The notes beneath the pieces were generated by a model. The model was not told the DNA's origin and made no database searches. It was given only the letters and a program-made list of their open reading frames with translations. From the NCBI RefSeq assembly GCF_001078705.1, contig NZ_CDMW01000001.1:1977541-2041540 (forward strand): a DNA stretch of 64,000 nucleotides, in the 5' to 3' direction. The DNA is from Streptococcus sanguinis (GTDB lineage Bacteria > Bacillota > Bacilli > Lactobacillales > Streptococcaceae). The position numbers and the translations under genes were made by a program. Below are positions 43,088-53,195 of the stretch, piece by piece; position 1 is the stretch's first letter; the number at the start of each line of letters is the position of its first letter.

Positions 43088-43116
43088 ATTATACTAAATT
43101 CGCCAAAAACAAGCAA
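43088..43116 (-). promoter_or_regulatory. Probable ancestral dut promoter, cut off by the island
   Basis: Minus-strand TTGCTT (43111-43116), 17-bp spacer, TATAAT (43088-43093), pointing at attR. In an island-free chromosome it would stand about 225 bases from the dut start. Its -35 lies in the T tail of the csRNA terminator. Confidence 0.6.
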
Positions 43117-43209
43117 AAAAACCGCCAATTGGGCGGTTCTTATAGGGAGATTATTATGAAAAAGAAAAGTTTTAGGATTTCTAAACAAAGTTAGGAGGTC
43201 TTTGTTTAT
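43115..43209 (-). ncRNA. CiaR-dependent csRNA, copy A
   Basis: A ~95-nt minus-strand RNA. First hairpin AAACAAAG-acctcctaa-CTTTGTTT exposes CCTCC, complementary to Shine-Dalgarno sequences, as in streptococcal csRNAs that block translation. The RNA ends at terminator AACCGCC/GGCGGTT (43120-43126, 43132-43138) plus T run. The promoter carries a CiaR-type box. A near-identical gene is at 61945-62033. Confidence 0.8.
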
Positions 43210-43215
43210 GATCTT

Positions 43216-43258
43216 AGTATAGAACACTTATCTTAAATTTTCCTAAAAGTAACTTAAA
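43216..43258 (-). promoter_or_regulatory. CiaR-type promoter of csRNA A
   Basis: TATACT (43216-43221) with TTTAAG (43232-43237) exactly 10 bp upstream and TTTTAG (43243-43248) after five more bases; a further TTTAAG is at 43253-43258. This follows NTTAAG-N5-WTTAAG with one deviation. Confidence 0.75.
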
Positions 43259-43274
43259 AAAATGAAATAATTTT

Positions 43275-43964
43275 TTACAGCTCTTGCAAAAGGTACTGAA
43301 ACAGCTCCAAATTGCCCTTTTCTTCGTTTATTAAAAACTCCGGATGCCATTGAAGGCCTATGATACGATGATTGTCAACCGATTCAATCGCTTCAATGGT
43401 ATTGTCTCTGGGGTCAAAAGCTGTCGCTCGGAAATTAGGCGCCAAGTCCTTGATACTTTGGCGATGCACCGAATTAATCTGGCTAGCCTGACCAAACAAA
43501 CGCTCCACAACGCTGTCTTTCTCCGTGCGAATGGAGTGCGAAGTACCAAATGGCAAGCCCTGCCAGTGATTGTCAATGTGCTGATTAAGAGTGCCGCCAA
43601 AAGCAACATTTACCAACTGCAGGCCGCGGCAAATAGCCATTACAGGCTTGTTTTGGCGCAGAGCTTCTTTCAAGAGTGCCAACTCAAACTCATCGCGGAC
43701 AATATTGTAGTCGTCACTGTCGATGGTCTTTTCTTCCCCATAAAACTGCGGGTGAACATTTTGCCCGCCTGACAAAATCAGCTTGTCAATCGTTTCCACA
43801 TAATCCTGAACTAAACTTTTATCCCCAACGGGAATCACCATCGGCAGGCCACCAACCATTCGTACGCCGTCCACAAACTTGCGTGAAACAGAGGTGTGAA
43901 TATTCTTTCCAGCTTCATCTACTGGACAAAGATTAGCTGAAATTCCAACAATCGTTCTGCACAT
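43275..43964 (-). CDS. Class I glutamine amidotransferase / gamma-Glu-GABA hydrolase family
   Basis: A 229-residue peptidase C26 protein. The nucleophile is in AICRGLQLVNVAFGGTL, with the catalytic His-Glu in LQWHPEF. This group hydrolyses gamma-glutamyl bonds (PuuD-like); the true substrate is unknown. Streptococci carry such a gene next to the patAB exporter, as here. Good ribosome site (AGGAGG) before ATG. Confidence 0.85.
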   Translation of the reverse strand: MCRTIVGISANLCPVDEAGKNIHTSVSRKFVDGVRMVGGLPMVIPVGDKSLVQDYVETIDKLILSGGQNVHPQFYGEEKTIDSDDYNIVRDEFELALLKEALRQNKPVMAICRGLQLVNVAFGGTLNQHIDNHWQGLPFGTSHSIRTEKDSVVERLFGQASQINSVHRQSIKDLAPNFRATAFDPRDNTIEAIESVDNHRIIGLQWHPEFLINEEKGNLELFQYLLQEL

Positions 43965-44086
43965 ACCGTGATTCCTCCTTATTTTGATATAGTATATCTT
44001 ACCACGCCTTTTCTCAATCGTCCAATAGATTTTTTTTAAGCTCCTTATAAAAATTTTTTATCAAAGGCTCTGCATGTCTCTCGAAT

Positions 44087-44122
44087 AAAAAAATCTCGAA
44101 TGCACTATAAGCACAAACGAGA
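44087..44122 (-). terminator. Terminator of patA-patB
   Basis: Imperfect stem TCTCG...TGC / GCA...CGAGA (44094-44122) with seven T residues on the minus strand, 24 bases after the patB stop. Confidence 0.65.
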
Positions 44123-44145
44123 GTTTAGAAAAATATCTCAACTTT

Positions 44146-45915
44146 CTACTCAAACACAAACTGGTTGTGATAAAGTTCTGAGTAGAAACCGCCGAGTTTG
44201 AGAAGTTGGTGATGATTGCCCTGTTCGATGACCTCTCCGTCTTTGAGGACGATAATCTGGTCGGCATTTAGGATAGTTTTGAGGCGGTGAGCAATAACAA
44301 AGCTAGTTCGGCCAGCCACAACGGCTTCCATAGCCTGCTGAATCTTGCTTTCTGTTACCGTATCAACATTAGAAGTCGCTTCGTCCAAAATCAAGACTTG
44401 CGGATCCGTCAGCAAAGTTCTAGCAATGGAAATCAACTGTTTCTGCCCAGTTGAGAAAATATTCTGGTCATCATCTACCAGGGTATCGTATTTGTCTGGC
44501 AGACTTTCGATATAGTCATGAATATGAGTCGCACGCGCAGCCGTTTCTACCATTTCCTGACTGGCATCCGGCACACCGAAGCGGATATTGTCCCGAATCG
44601 TACCGCTAAAGAGCACCGAATCCTGCAAGACAATCCCCACATGGCTCCGTAAGCTATCCAGCTCATAGTCCCGAATGTCGCGACCGTCAAACTCAATGCT
44701 GCCATTATCCACATCATAAAAGCGATTGAGTAGGTTCATAATGGTCGTCTTACCTGATCCAGTCGGGCCAACAACAGCCGTCATCTTGCCCTTAGGGGCT
44801 AAGATAGACACGTCTTTGAGAATGGGCTTGCCTTCAACATAAGAGAAGTCCACATGCTTGATCTCCACGGAGTCTGTGAGCTCTGTGAAAGCAGGTGCAT
44901 TCTCTGGCCGGACTTCCTCGGGCGCATCAAACATCTCCTGAATCCGGTCAGCCCCTGTAAAGGCTAACTGCAAACTGCCCCAACGGGCCGCAATCTGAAT
45001 AATGGGCTGATAATACTGCTGGGAAAACTGAGTATAGGTAGTAATCAGGCCAACTGCAACAGCTGTTTCAACATTAGGATCACTAAGCAGGATTGCCGAG
45101 CCAACAAAAATGACAATGGCAGCATTAATAGAATTCATCCCGTTCATAATAGGGTAGAGAAGCCCCGAAAAAGTTCGGCCTTTAAAGGTTGCTGAACGTA
45201 CACGGTCATTCTGTTTAACAAAGTCCTTAGTGACTTCCTCCTGTAATCCCTGAACGATAACGACTTTCTGACCAGAGATTATTTCATCCATATAAGCATT
45301 GAGGCGGCCGACTTCTTTTTGCTGAAGATTAGTGTATTTCCGAGCTAACTTGAGAATGACCATTAGAAGAAAGAGAGCCACTGGCGTACTGGCAACCGTT
45401 ATCCAAGCCAATCTAGCATTTTGGACAAACATGATAATCACCAAGCCAATATAGAGTAAAACATTACTCATAACCTCAATCATTCCATCATTCAGAGTCT
45501 GGTGGATATTATCTAAATCGCTGGTAAAGCGCGACAGAATGTCTCCATCCTGATGGCGGTCAAAGAAAGCGACAGTCATCTTGGACAATTTGCCGAATAG
45601 GCCCTTGCGCATCTCATTGGTCGAATGGGCAATAACGCGGGTCATCAAAAGCATGTAAATTAAGCTGGAAACAGACAGGCAGACAAAGGACACCAATACG
45701 CTGAACATGACGCTGCCAAAAGCGGACAAAATCTGATCAGTCTCGCCCCGATCCGCAAAAGCCCGTCCCAACTCAACCAAATGCTGAACAGCCTGACCGA
45801 CATAAACCGGAAAAAGGACCTGAAAAACAGTCGCTGTCACCATCATCAAAAGGACAATGACAAAGGATAATTTGTAACGCTTAAAATATTGCCAGAAAAA
45901 TGCAATCGTCCGCAT
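44146..45915 (-). CDS. patB: ABC exporter subunit, PatB-like
   Basis: A 589-residue half-exporter: six membrane helices (~residues 15-300), then an ATPase with Walker A GPTGSGKTT, Walker B VLILDEATSNVD and H-loop VIAHRL. Its signature reads FSTGQKQLISIA rather than LSGGQ. Start MRTIAFFWQYFKRY after AAAGGAGG; an N-terminal extension inside patA is rejected. Two bases after the patA stop. The pair and the neighbouring amidotransferase match the pneumococcal patB/patA locus, which exports fluoroquinolones and other drugs. Confidence 0.8.
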   Translation of the reverse strand: MRTIAFFWQYFKRYKLSFVIVLLMMVTATVFQVLFPVYVGQAVQHLVELGRAFADRGETDQILSAFGSVMFSVLVSFVCLSVSSLIYMLLMTRVIAHSTNEMRKGLFGKLSKMTVAFFDRHQDGDILSRFTSDLDNIHQTLNDGMIEVMSNVLLYIGLVIIMFVQNARLAWITVASTPVALFLLMVILKLARKYTNLQQKEVGRLNAYMDEIISGQKVVIVQGLQEEVTKDFVKQNDRVRSATFKGRTFSGLLYPIMNGMNSINAAIVIFVGSAILLSDPNVETAVAVGLITTYTQFSQQYYQPIIQIAARWGSLQLAFTGADRIQEMFDAPEEVRPENAPAFTELTDSVEIKHVDFSYVEGKPILKDVSILAPKGKMTAVVGPTGSGKTTIMNLLNRFYDVDNGSIEFDGRDIRDYELDSLRSHVGIVLQDSVLFSGTIRDNIRFGVPDASQEMVETAARATHIHDYIESLPDKYDTLVDDDQNIFSTGQKQLISIARTLLTDPQVLILDEATSNVDTVTESKIQQAMEAVVAGRTSFVIAHRLKTILNADQIIVLKDGEVIEQGNHHQLLKLGGFYSELYHNQFVFE

Positions 45916-45916
45916 C

Positions 45917-47623
45917 TTAGTCCTCCTTTCCTTTCTGAGTTTCGTAGATTTCACGGTAAACATCGTTAGTGGCGACTAATTCCGCATGCGTCCCCTGACC
46001 AATCAACCGTCCTTGATCCAAGACCAGAATCTTATCTGCATGTACAACAGAGCTAATCTTTTGAGCAATGATAATCGTTGTCGTTCCTTGCAGCTCTTTG
46101 TTCAAGGCTTCTTGAACCAGCTTTTCTGACTTAGCATCCAAGGCTGAGGTCGAATCATCTAAAATCAAAATATTGGGATTGTTGACAACACCTCTGGCAA
46201 TGGACATCCGCTGCTTCTGTCCCCCAGAGAAGTTGCTGCCACGCTCAGCCACCGCACTATCGAAACTCTCTTCCATACGGCTGATAAATTCACTGGCTTG
46301 GGCAATGCGAGCCGCCCGCTCCATCTCAGGCAGTGAAGCGTTGAGTTTGCCTTGACGGAGATTGTCCGCAATAGTCCCGCTAAATAGAATCGCCTGCTGC
46401 AGCACGATGGAAACATTTTTACGAAGAGTTCCCTGACTGAGCTCTCGCAAATCCCGGCCGCCAATCTTGACAGAACCCTCCTGCGGATCAAAAAGACGAG
46501 GAATCAGTTGGACTAAGGTAGACTTGCCAGCGCCTGTCGCACCGACAACGCCAATCATTTGTCCCGGCTCAACCTCAAAGCTGATATCCTTTAGCATAGG
46601 CTCGTCATCATTAGGATAGGAGAAGGTCACATGATCAAAGCTGAGGCTGCCTTCTAGCTCTTCGTCCGGTAGGTCTTTGAAGGACATGACTGGCTCTGTC
46701 GCCAAGACTTCCTTGATTCGACGGATAGAAATCACACCACGCGTCACACCACTTCCCAAGAAACCAGCCATAATGATAGTGAAAATAATCTGGCTCAGAT
46801 AACCGATAAAGGAAGCGATGGAGCTAACCAGCTCTGGTTCCGCCTGAATCATGCCAGACAGAGTCCAGATAGCCAAGTAAACAGAACTGTAGCCGACCAG
46901 CATCATCAGCGGCTCTACAATTGAAAAAATATAGCCGATATAAAGAGTTTGAGATAGAAGCTCATCAGATACTTGACTGAACTTATGAAACTGTTCTTCC
47001 TCCTGAACAAAGGACTTGACCACTCGCACACCGCGAAGATTTTCCTTGGCAATGGCATTAATCTTATCCAAAAGAGTCTGGAATCTCTTAAAACGAGGTC
47101 CCATCATTCCCATCATCCCGACCGTTAAGCCCGCTATGAGCATAATCAGTAAGAGAATAATCCACCAAAGGGAAGGTACGGTCACGATGGCCAAGATGAC
47201 CGATCCGATAAAAAGGATGGGGAGTCGAAGGAGGATTTGAAAGAGCATCATAGTCACATTTTGAATCTGATTGATGTCATTCGTCATCCGCACGACTAGA
47301 TTTCCAGCGTTGAATTCCTCGATATTGGCATAAGAAAAGGTCTGAATCTTGCAGAAAGTCTCCTCACGAAGATCCGATGAGACAGCTTGAGCAATATAGG
47401 CAGCTAAGCTTAGGTTGATCCCTCCGGCCACCAACCCAACAAAGCCGATGCCAATTAGCCAACCGCCCATACTGTAGATAGTCTGGCTATTTTGCTCCTG
47501 CAGAGCATCTAAGATGTGCTTTAAAAACCAAGGCAGTAAGAGAGAGCTGGCAATCATCAATGAGGTCATCAAAAACGAGCTCAGGGCATACCATTTATAC
47601 CGTAATAGACTTTTAAAAAACAT
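45917..47623 (-). CDS. patA: ABC exporter subunit, PatA-like
   Basis: A 568-residue half-exporter partner. Walker A GATGAGKST, good signature NFSGGQKQRMSIARG, but Walker B is ILILDDSTSALD (Asp instead of the catalytic Glu) and the H-loop is IIIAQKIS (Gln instead of His). One composite ATP site is therefore degenerate, as in heterodimeric exporters such as PatAB and LmrCD. Start MFFKSLLRYKWY after AGGAGG. Promoter TTGACA-16-TATAGT lies upstream. Confidence 0.82.
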   Translation of the reverse strand: MFFKSLLRYKWYALSSFLMTSLMIASSLLLPWFLKHILDALQEQNSQTIYSMGGWLIGIGFVGLVAGGINLSLAAYIAQAVSSDLREETFCKIQTFSYANIEEFNAGNLVVRMTNDINQIQNVTMMLFQILLRLPILFIGSVILAIVTVPSLWWIILLLIMLIAGLTVGMMGMMGPRFKRFQTLLDKINAIAKENLRGVRVVKSFVQEEEQFHKFSQVSDELLSQTLYIGYIFSIVEPLMMLVGYSSVYLAIWTLSGMIQAEPELVSSIASFIGYLSQIIFTIIMAGFLGSGVTRGVISIRRIKEVLATEPVMSFKDLPDEELEGSLSFDHVTFSYPNDDEPMLKDISFEVEPGQMIGVVGATGAGKSTLVQLIPRLFDPQEGSVKIGGRDLRELSQGTLRKNVSIVLQQAILFSGTIADNLRQGKLNASLPEMERAARIAQASEFISRMEESFDSAVAERGSNFSGGQKQRMSIARGVVNNPNILILDDSTSALDAKSEKLVQEALNKELQGTTTIIIAQKISSVVHADKILVLDQGRLIGQGTHAELVATNDVYREIYETQKGKED

Positions 47624-47662
47624 GCTTCCTCCTACTTTTTTCATATTTGGCTTAGTTTCCTT

Positions 47663-47690
47663 ACTATATCACAGATAAAAACAATGTCAA
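47663..47690 (-). promoter_or_regulatory. patA-patB promoter
   Basis: Minus-strand TTGACA (47685-47690), 16-bp spacer, TATAGT (47663-47668), 40 bases before the patA start. Confidence 0.7.
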
Positions 47691-47783
47691 GTAAGAAATT
47701 TCTTATATTATATGGTAAAATGAGATATAGAACTCTAAAACTGATTTAAATTCAGACTCGGAATTTCATCATAAGGAGAAGAT

Positions 47784-48806
47784 ATGGATAAACAACGAGT
47801 TGCTGTGATTGGTCCTGGTTCTTGGGGAACGGCCTTATCACAAGTGCTAAATGACAACGGACACGAGGTTCGTATTTGGGGAAATATCGCTGAGCAAATC
47901 AACGAAATCAACGACGAGCACACCAATAAACGCTATTTCAAAGATATTGTACTGGACGAAAAGATTAAGGCTTATCATGACCTAGAAGAAGCTTTAAAAG
48001 ATGCGGATGCTGTGCTTTTTGTTGTGCCGACCAAGGTAACCCGTCTGGTAGCCAAACAAGTAGCTCAGGCTCTAGACCACAAGGTGAAAATCATGCACGC
48101 CTCCAAGGGACTGGAACCCAATACTCACGAACGGATTTCAACTATCCTAGAAGAAGAAATCCCTGCAGAGCTTCGCAGCGAGATTGTCGTTGTCTCAGGT
48201 CCCAGCCATGCTGAGGAAACCATTGTACGCGATATTACCCTGATTACTGCTGCTTCCAAGGATCTGGAAACAGCTAAGTATGTGCAGGAGCTCTTCAGCA
48301 ATCACTACTTCCGCCTCTACACTAATACCGACGTCATCGGAGTGGAGACTGCAGGCGCTCTGAAAAACATCATAGCAGTTGGAGCCGGTGCTCTCCACGG
48401 ACTGGGCTATGGTGACAACGCCAAGGCAGCTATTATCACACGCGGTCTGGCCGAAATCACGCGTCTAGGTGTCAAGTTAGGAGCCAATCCTCTGACTTAT
48501 AGCGGCCTATCTGGTGTCGGTGACCTGATTGTAACTGGAACCTCTGTTCACTCCCGCAACTGGCGGGCCGGCAATGCTCTAGGACGTGGCGAGAAATTAG
48601 CTGATATTGAAGCCAATATGGGCATGGTTATCGAAGGAATTTCCACCACCAAGGCAGCCTATGAACTAGCCCAAGAGCTGGATGTTTATATGCCGATTAC
48701 CCAAGCTATCTACAAGGTTATTTATCAAAATTGTAATATCAAAGATGCCATTTATGAAATCATGAACAATGAATTCAAGGCTGAGAACGAATGGACTTCG
48801 TTCTAA
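47784..48806 (+). CDS. gpsA: NAD(P)-dependent glycerol-3-phosphate dehydrogenase
   Basis: A 340-residue enzyme that reduces dihydroxyacetone phosphate to sn-glycerol-3-phosphate for phospholipid synthesis. N-terminal Rossmann motif [11 protein letters not shown], then [10 protein letters not shown] and the active-site region [20 protein letters not shown], with GLGDLIVT-like [17 protein letters not shown]. Ribosome site AAGGAG. galU follows after 16 bases; the pair is conserved in streptococci. Confidence 0.95.
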   Translation: MDKQRVAVIGPGSWGTALSQVLNDNGHEVRIWGNIAEQINEINDEHTNKRYFKDIVLDEKIKAYHDLEEALKDADAVLFVVPTKVTRLVAKQVAQALDHKVKIMHASKGLEPNTHERISTILEEEIPAELRSEIVVVSGPSHAEETIVRDITLITAASKDLETAKYVQELFSNHYFRLYTNTDVIGVETAGALKNIIAVGAGALHGLGYGDNAKAAIITRGLAEITRLGVKLGANPLTYSGLSGVGDLIVTGTSVHSRNWRAGNALGRGEKLADIEANMGMVIEGISTTKAAYELAQELDVYMPITQAIYKVIYQNCNIKDAIYEIMNNEFKAENEWTSF

Positions 48807-48822
48807 TAGAAAGGAAATAATT

Positions 48823-49728
48823 ATGTCAAAAGTTAAGAAAGCCGTCATCCCTGCAGCTGGCCTAGGAACCCGCTTCCTGCCAGCTACCAAAGCACTAGCC
48901 AAGGAAATGTTGCCGATTGTTGACAAGCCAACCATCCAGTTTATCGTTGAGGAAGCTCTCAAATCTGGAATTGAAGATATTCTAGTTGTTACAGGTAAGT
49001 CAAAACGCTCCATCGAAGACCACTTTGACTCAAACTTTGAATTAGAATACAACCTCAAAGAAAAGGGTAAAGACGACTTGCTCAAATTGGTCGATGAAAC
49101 CACTGGTATCGGTCTGCACTTCATCCGTCAAAGCCATCCACGCGGACTGGGAGATGCTGTTCTTCAGGCTAAGGCTTTCGTAGGAAACGAGCCTTTTGTT
49201 GTCATGCTGGGAGATGATCTTATGGACATCACCAATGATAAGGCTGTACCGCTGACCAAGCAGTTGATTGATGACTACGAAGCAACTCATGCTTCTACTA
49301 TCGCTGTCATGCAGGTCCCTCATGATGAAGTTTCCTCTTACGGGGTCATTGCCCCTCAAGGCGAAGGTGTCAAAGGTCTCTACAGCGTGGAAACTTTTGT
49401 CGAAAAGCCAAAACCTGAAGATGCACCGAGTGATTTGGCTATTATCGGCCGCTACCTGCTGACACCGGAAATTTTTGAAATCTTGGAAAAACAAACACCA
49501 GGTGCTGGAAATGAGATTCAGCTGACCGATGCAATTGATACTCTCAACAAGACGCAGCGCGTCTTCGCTCGCGAATTCAAGGGTGATCGCTATGATGTCG
49601 GTGACAAGTTCGGCTTTATGAAAACTTCTATCGACTACGCCCTCAAACATCCGCAGGTCAAAGACTCCTTGAAGCAGTATATCATTGACTTAGGCCATAC
49701 ATTAGAGAAAAAACAAGAGAAAAAATAA
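48823..49728 (+). CDS. galU: UTP-glucose-1-phosphate uridylyltransferase
   Basis: A 301-residue enzyme making UDP-glucose for capsule, teichoic-acid and glycolipid synthesis. Nucleotide motif [29 protein letters not shown], substrate region [12 protein letters not shown], and [19 protein letters not shown]. Start [10 protein letters not shown] follows AGAAAGGAAATA; an upstream extension overlapping gpsA is rejected. Family length is normal. Confidence 0.95.
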   Translation: MSKVKKAVIPAAGLGTRFLPATKALAKEMLPIVDKPTIQFIVEEALKSGIEDILVVTGKSKRSIEDHFDSNFELEYNLKEKGKDDLLKLVDETTGIGLHFIRQSHPRGLGDAVLQAKAFVGNEPFVVMLGDDLMDITNDKAVPLTKQLIDDYEATHASTIAVMQVPHDEVSSYGVIAPQGEGVKGLYSVETFVEKPKPEDAPSDLAIIGRYLLTPEIFEILEKQTPGAGNEIQLTDAIDTLNKTQRVFAREFKGDRYDVGDKFGFMKTSIDYALKHPQVKDSLKQYIIDLGHTLEKKQEKK

Positions 49729-49768
49729 TGGCTTCAAACAATTAGCGTTGAAAATAAAATTTTAGCCA

Positions 49769-49796
49769 TAAAAAAGAGGTTTTTAACCTCTTTTTT
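49769..49796. terminator. Bidirectional terminator between galU and the rhomboid gene
   Basis: AAAAAGAGGTT/AACCTCTTTTT around a short loop (from 49771), with A and T runs on both sides of convergent genes. Confidence 0.85.
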
Positions 49797-49826
49797 GATA
49801 TTTCGTCAGTTATTTATACACACTTG

Positions 49827-50510
49827 TTAAATCAAGGAATGATGAAAGCCTAGAAAAATCAGAAGGGCAGCCAAGGCTAGATAACCAAACAGGACTAACC
49901 AGCGCTGAGCAGGTTTAAAGGCATTGCTTGAGCCTTTGACAGGAAGAATGACCGCGCAGAGTATGCCGCCAATCAAACCGCCCAAATGCCCCGCCAGGCT
50001 GATACCAGGCATGAAACTAAAGATGATATTGACCACAATCAAGGTCATATAAGACTGCCCCAGCTGCTGAATGTAGCTGTCGCGAACGACATAGTGCAGG
50101 GTCACGATAGAGGCAAAAAGTCCAAACAAGGCTGTAGAGGCTCCTGCTGACAGAGTATCCGGACTGAAAAAGAAGACAAAGATATTTCCCATCAAGCCAG
50201 ACATCATATAGAGCAGAAAGAAATTTCGCGAGCCAAAAATGTCTTCTGCCTGCCGTCCAATAAAATAAAGAGTAACAGCATTTACCACAAAGTGCTCCAA
50301 GCCAATATGCACAAAGATAGCAGAAAAAAGACGCCATATCTGAGTAGGATACATAATAATGGTCGGAGAAAAAACTGCTCCAAATTCAAAGACAGTTTGT
50401 GCTTCAGCATAAGAAAAACCACGTAAAATAAGCATCCCCACAAAGACAAGTGTTGTTAGAATTAACAAAAAACTGGTCACAGGATATTTTTTATCGTAGA
50501 TGTAGTTCAT
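49827..50510 (-). CDS. Rhomboid family intramembrane serine protease
   Basis: A 227-residue membrane protein with about six to seven helices. The catalytic Ser is in GASTALFGLFAS and the His in LAGHLGGLIGG; HIGLEHFVVNAVTLYFIG gives the conserved HxxxN. Its substrates are unknown. The gene overlaps the end of the folate enzyme gene by 20 bases, suggesting translational coupling. Confidence 0.88.
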   Translation of the reverse strand: MNYIYDKKYPVTSFLLILTTLVFVGMLILRGFSYAEAQTVFEFGAVFSPTIIMYPTQIWRLFSAIFVHIGLEHFVVNAVTLYFIGRQAEDIFGSRNFFLLYMMSGLMGNIFVFFFSPDTLSAGASTALFGLFASIVTLHYVVRDSYIQQLGQSYMTLIVVNIIFSFMPGISLAGHLGGLIGGILCAVILPVKGSSNAFKPAQRWLVLFGYLALAALLIFLGFHHSLI

Positions 50511-51030
50511 AAATCAGTACTTCCTTTACTGCTATATCGTGATAATTAGGCTCAAAATCAGACTTTTGAAAACTATAGATGCTGCTGATGGATGCTCCTG
50601 CAAAATCAGCCAGATAGCGATCATAGTAGCCACCACCGTAACCAATCCGAAAGCCTTGAGAATTGAAGACCACACCCGGCACATGAATCAGATCAATTTC
50701 TGTCTTGTCCACAGCCTCTTCACTTATCGGCTCCATAAGACCAAAAGAGCTTTTTTGCAGGCAACTTTCATCATAATCCACAAATATCATCCGACCCTGG
50801 CCATAGGTTTTGGGCACTAAAACCCGCTTGCCGTCCAACTGAGCCTGCTTGATAAAGGATGCAGTTGAGACTTCATGCGGCATAGAAAGATAGGTAGCGA
50901 TAACCTGAGCTTTTTGATAAGCTGCTGAACTGAGCAAGTGCTGGGTCAGCCAGTTATCTGCCTGCTCTTTTTCTTTTCCTGTCAGTTTCTTCATCTGGTT
51001 CAGTACAGTTTGTCTCAGCTCTTTTTTCAT
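50491..51030 (-). CDS. 5-formyltetrahydrofolate cyclo-ligase
   Basis: A 179-residue enzyme converting 5-formyl-THF to methenyl-THF with ATP. Hallmarks are the N-terminal KKELRQTVLNQMKKL, the central VPKTYGQGRMIFVDY and the signature VVFNSQGFRIGYGGGYYDRYL. Located between the diaminopimelate genes and the rhomboid gene in one minus-strand run. Confidence 0.9.
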   Translation of the reverse strand: MKKELRQTVLNQMKKLTGKEKEQADNWLTQHLLSSAAYQKAQVIATYLSMPHEVSTASFIKQAQLDGKRVLVPKTYGQGRMIFVDYDESCLQKSSFGLMEPISEEAVDKTEIDLIHVPGVVFNSQGFRIGYGGGYYDRYLADFAGASISSIYSFQKSDFEPNYHDIAVKEVLIYELHLR

Positions 51031-51050
51031 GCAGCTCGTCCACCTTTTCC

Positions 51051-52184
51051 TTATCTTTCGTTGATTTTATAATCTAGGAATTTCCCAATCTTTTCAATAG
51101 CAAAGGGCAGTGCTGCCTCATCCGGTGCCATCTTGGGATGATGGAGGGCATAGGGACTGTCCACTCCTAGCCAGAACATGACACCCTTGACCTTACTGAG
51201 CAGATAGCCGAAGTCCTCACCTGTCATAGCCGGCGCAATATCAATCAACTGCACTCCTTCTTCCTTCTGGAAAAAGTCCATCAATTCGTCTGCTAGGTCA
51301 GGATGATTTTCTACAGGTAGGTAGCCACCTTGTTTAAGCTCCAAGTCCAATTCCAGACCGAAACTTTGGGCTATGCCCTCTGCTATTTCCCGTAAGCGCT
51401 TCTGAGTCAAGAGGTTCATCTCCTGAGTCAGAGTCCGAATGGTGCCATGCAAAAAGGCCGTTTCTGCTATGACATTGTTGGTCGTGCCAGCATGGAGCGA
51501 ACCAAAGGTCACAACTGCCCCCTCGATAGGATCGACATTGCGGCTGACAATGGTCTGCACCTGGGTGATAAAGTAGCTAGCCGCCACCAAAGCGTCATTG
51601 GCTTCATGAGGAAAGGCCGCATGGCCCCCCTTACCCTTAAAAGTCAGCTTGACTTCACAGGTGCCAGCAAAGAGAGTTCCTCTGTTAGTCGCAATATCAC
51701 CGACCTTGAGGTCCGGTCGCACATGAAGTCCATAAAACTCATCTGGCAGCCAGTCACCAAAAGCACCGTCTTCGTACATGAGCATTCCACCAGCTTCGTT
51801 TTCCTCTGCAGGCTGAAAGAGAAAAAGCAGATTGTGGGTAGGCTGAGTGCTCACAGCTTGCTCCAGCAGACCTAGAGCCACCGTCATGTGCATATCATGT
51901 CCGCAGGCATGCATGCGACCTTCATGAGTACTGGCAAAGTCCAGGCCTGTATCCTCCACAATCGGCAAACCATCAATATCTGTCCGCCAGCCAATCGTCT
52001 TATCTGGTGAACTTCCCTTGATAAAGACCAAAATACCAGTCCGCCAAGTTCGGATTTCCACAAAGTCTAGGCCAGCCGTCAGGCCATCAATGACCTGCAT
52101 CAGGTAGGCATGAGTCTTGTATTCTTCCAGACCGATTTCTGGTATCTGGTGTAAATCACGGCGAATGTTCAGGTAATCAAGCAT
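51051..52184 (-). CDS. N-acetyldiaminopimelate deacetylase
   Basis: A 377-residue M20D amidohydrolase. [28 protein letters not shown] and [16 protein letters not shown] carry the metal-binding and catalytic residues, and [11 protein letters not shown] is near the C-terminus. With the acetyltransferase gene just upstream it fits the acetylase branch of lysine/DAP synthesis used by streptococci, which gives the specific assignment over generic amidohydrolases. Confidence 0.85.
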   Translation of the reverse strand: MLDYLNIRRDLHQIPEIGLEEYKTHAYLMQVIDGLTAGLDFVEIRTWRTGILVFIKGSSPDKTIGWRTDIDGLPIVEDTGLDFASTHEGRMHACGHDMHMTVALGLLEQAVSTQPTHNLLFLFQPAEENEAGGMLMYEDGAFGDWLPDEFYGLHVRPDLKVGDIATNRGTLFAGTCEVKLTFKGKGGHAAFPHEANDALVAASYFITQVQTIVSRNVDPIEGAVVTFGSLHAGTTNNVIAETAFLHGTIRTLTQEMNLLTQKRLREIAEGIAQSFGLELDLELKQGGYLPVENHPDLADELMDFFQKEEGVQLIDIAPAMTGEDFGYLLSKVKGVMFWLGVDSPYALHHPKMAPDEAALPFAIEKIGKFLDYKINER

Positions 52185-52261
52185 TGTTTCTTTCCTTTAA
52201 AATCTTGTCAGACCAGTCAAAGTGTTGGGCCGCACCCAATCAATTCAAATTTATGCCATCT

Positions 52262-52960
52262 TTAAAGAGTACGCAGAGCGTCTTCCAGAGCTGTCTTCTG
52301 CTGGGTCTTCTCGTCAATGGTCTTGATAACTCGTGCCGGAACGCCAGCAACTACTACGTTTTCCGGAACATCCTGGGTCACAATCGCACCGGCCGCAACA
52401 ACGGAACCACTGCCAATTTGTACACCTTCGATTACAACCGCATTGGCACCAATCAGCACATTGTCTCCAACCCGAACTGGCTCAGCACTAGCAGGCTCAA
52501 TGACTCCCGCCAGAACAGCACCAGCACCAATATGACTGTTTTTGCCGACAATCGCTCGACCGCCCAGAATAGCACCCATATCAATCATGGTCCCAGCACC
52601 AATCTCCGCACCGATATTGATGACTGCTCCCATCATGATGACAGCATTATCACCAATTTCAACTTGGTCACGAATAATAGCACCCGGCTCAATACGGGCA
52701 TTGATATCGCGCTTGTCCAAAAGCGGCACCGCAGAGTTGCGGGCATCCTGCTCTACGACATAGGTCTTATTCTCCTCTAAGTTCGCTAGGAGCGGCTTAA
52801 TTTCTTCCCAGTCTCCAAAAAGAACATTGCCTAACTTCACAACAGACCAAGGGATTGATCCGTGCAATTCTCCATCAAAGGTTACTTTGACAGGAGTTTT
52901 TTTCTTGGCATCAGCGATAAATTTGATAATTTCTTGAGCGTTCATTTTAGTAGCAGACAT
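52262..52960 (-). CDS. dapH: Tetrahydrodipicolinate N-acetyltransferase
   Basis: A 232-residue enzyme. An N-terminal 80-residue alpha/beta part is followed by a left-handed beta-helix of hexapeptide repeats ([38 protein letters not shown]). DapH/DapD acetyl type acetylates tetrahydrodipicolinate in lysine synthesis. It lies 77 bases from the matching deacetylase gene. Confidence 0.92.
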   Translation of the reverse strand: MSATKMNAQEIIKFIADAKKKTPVKVTFDGELHGSIPWSVVKLGNVLFGDWEEIKPLLANLEENKTYVVEQDARNSAVPLLDKRDINARIEPGAIIRDQVEIGDNAVIMMGAVINIGAEIGAGTMIDMGAILGGRAIVGKNSHIGAGAVLAGVIEPASAEPVRVGDNVLIGANAVVIEGVQIGSGSVVAAGAIVTQDVPENVVVAGVPARVIKTIDEKTQQKTALEDALRTL

Positions 52961-53195
52961 GATTCTTCCCTCGATTCGTGAATGGTTTAGCCTTTTAGTT
53001 TACTTTTCATCCTCAATACACAACAATTTTAAGAACAATTGAAGCAAACCAAGAAGCTTGATTAGACAATATTATAACACAAAAAAGGGGATTGCAAAAC
53101 TCCTATAAGATTCTCTACATGAGATACGGATTGTAAAAAGACACGAACTCTCGTCCGCGTCCAACAAAGCAATTCCAAACTATATACCAACGATA

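Noticed and set aside
44146-47623. Reading the degenerate ATPase motifs of patA as a sign of gene decay
   Set aside because: Asp for Glu in Walker B and Gln for His in the H-loop are expected in the non-catalytic half of heterodimeric exporters, and both genes are full length.
49042-49650. 202-codon open frame antisense to galU
   Set aside because: It lies wholly within galU on the other strand, has no ribosome site and no recognisable domain, and galU is clearly the true gene.
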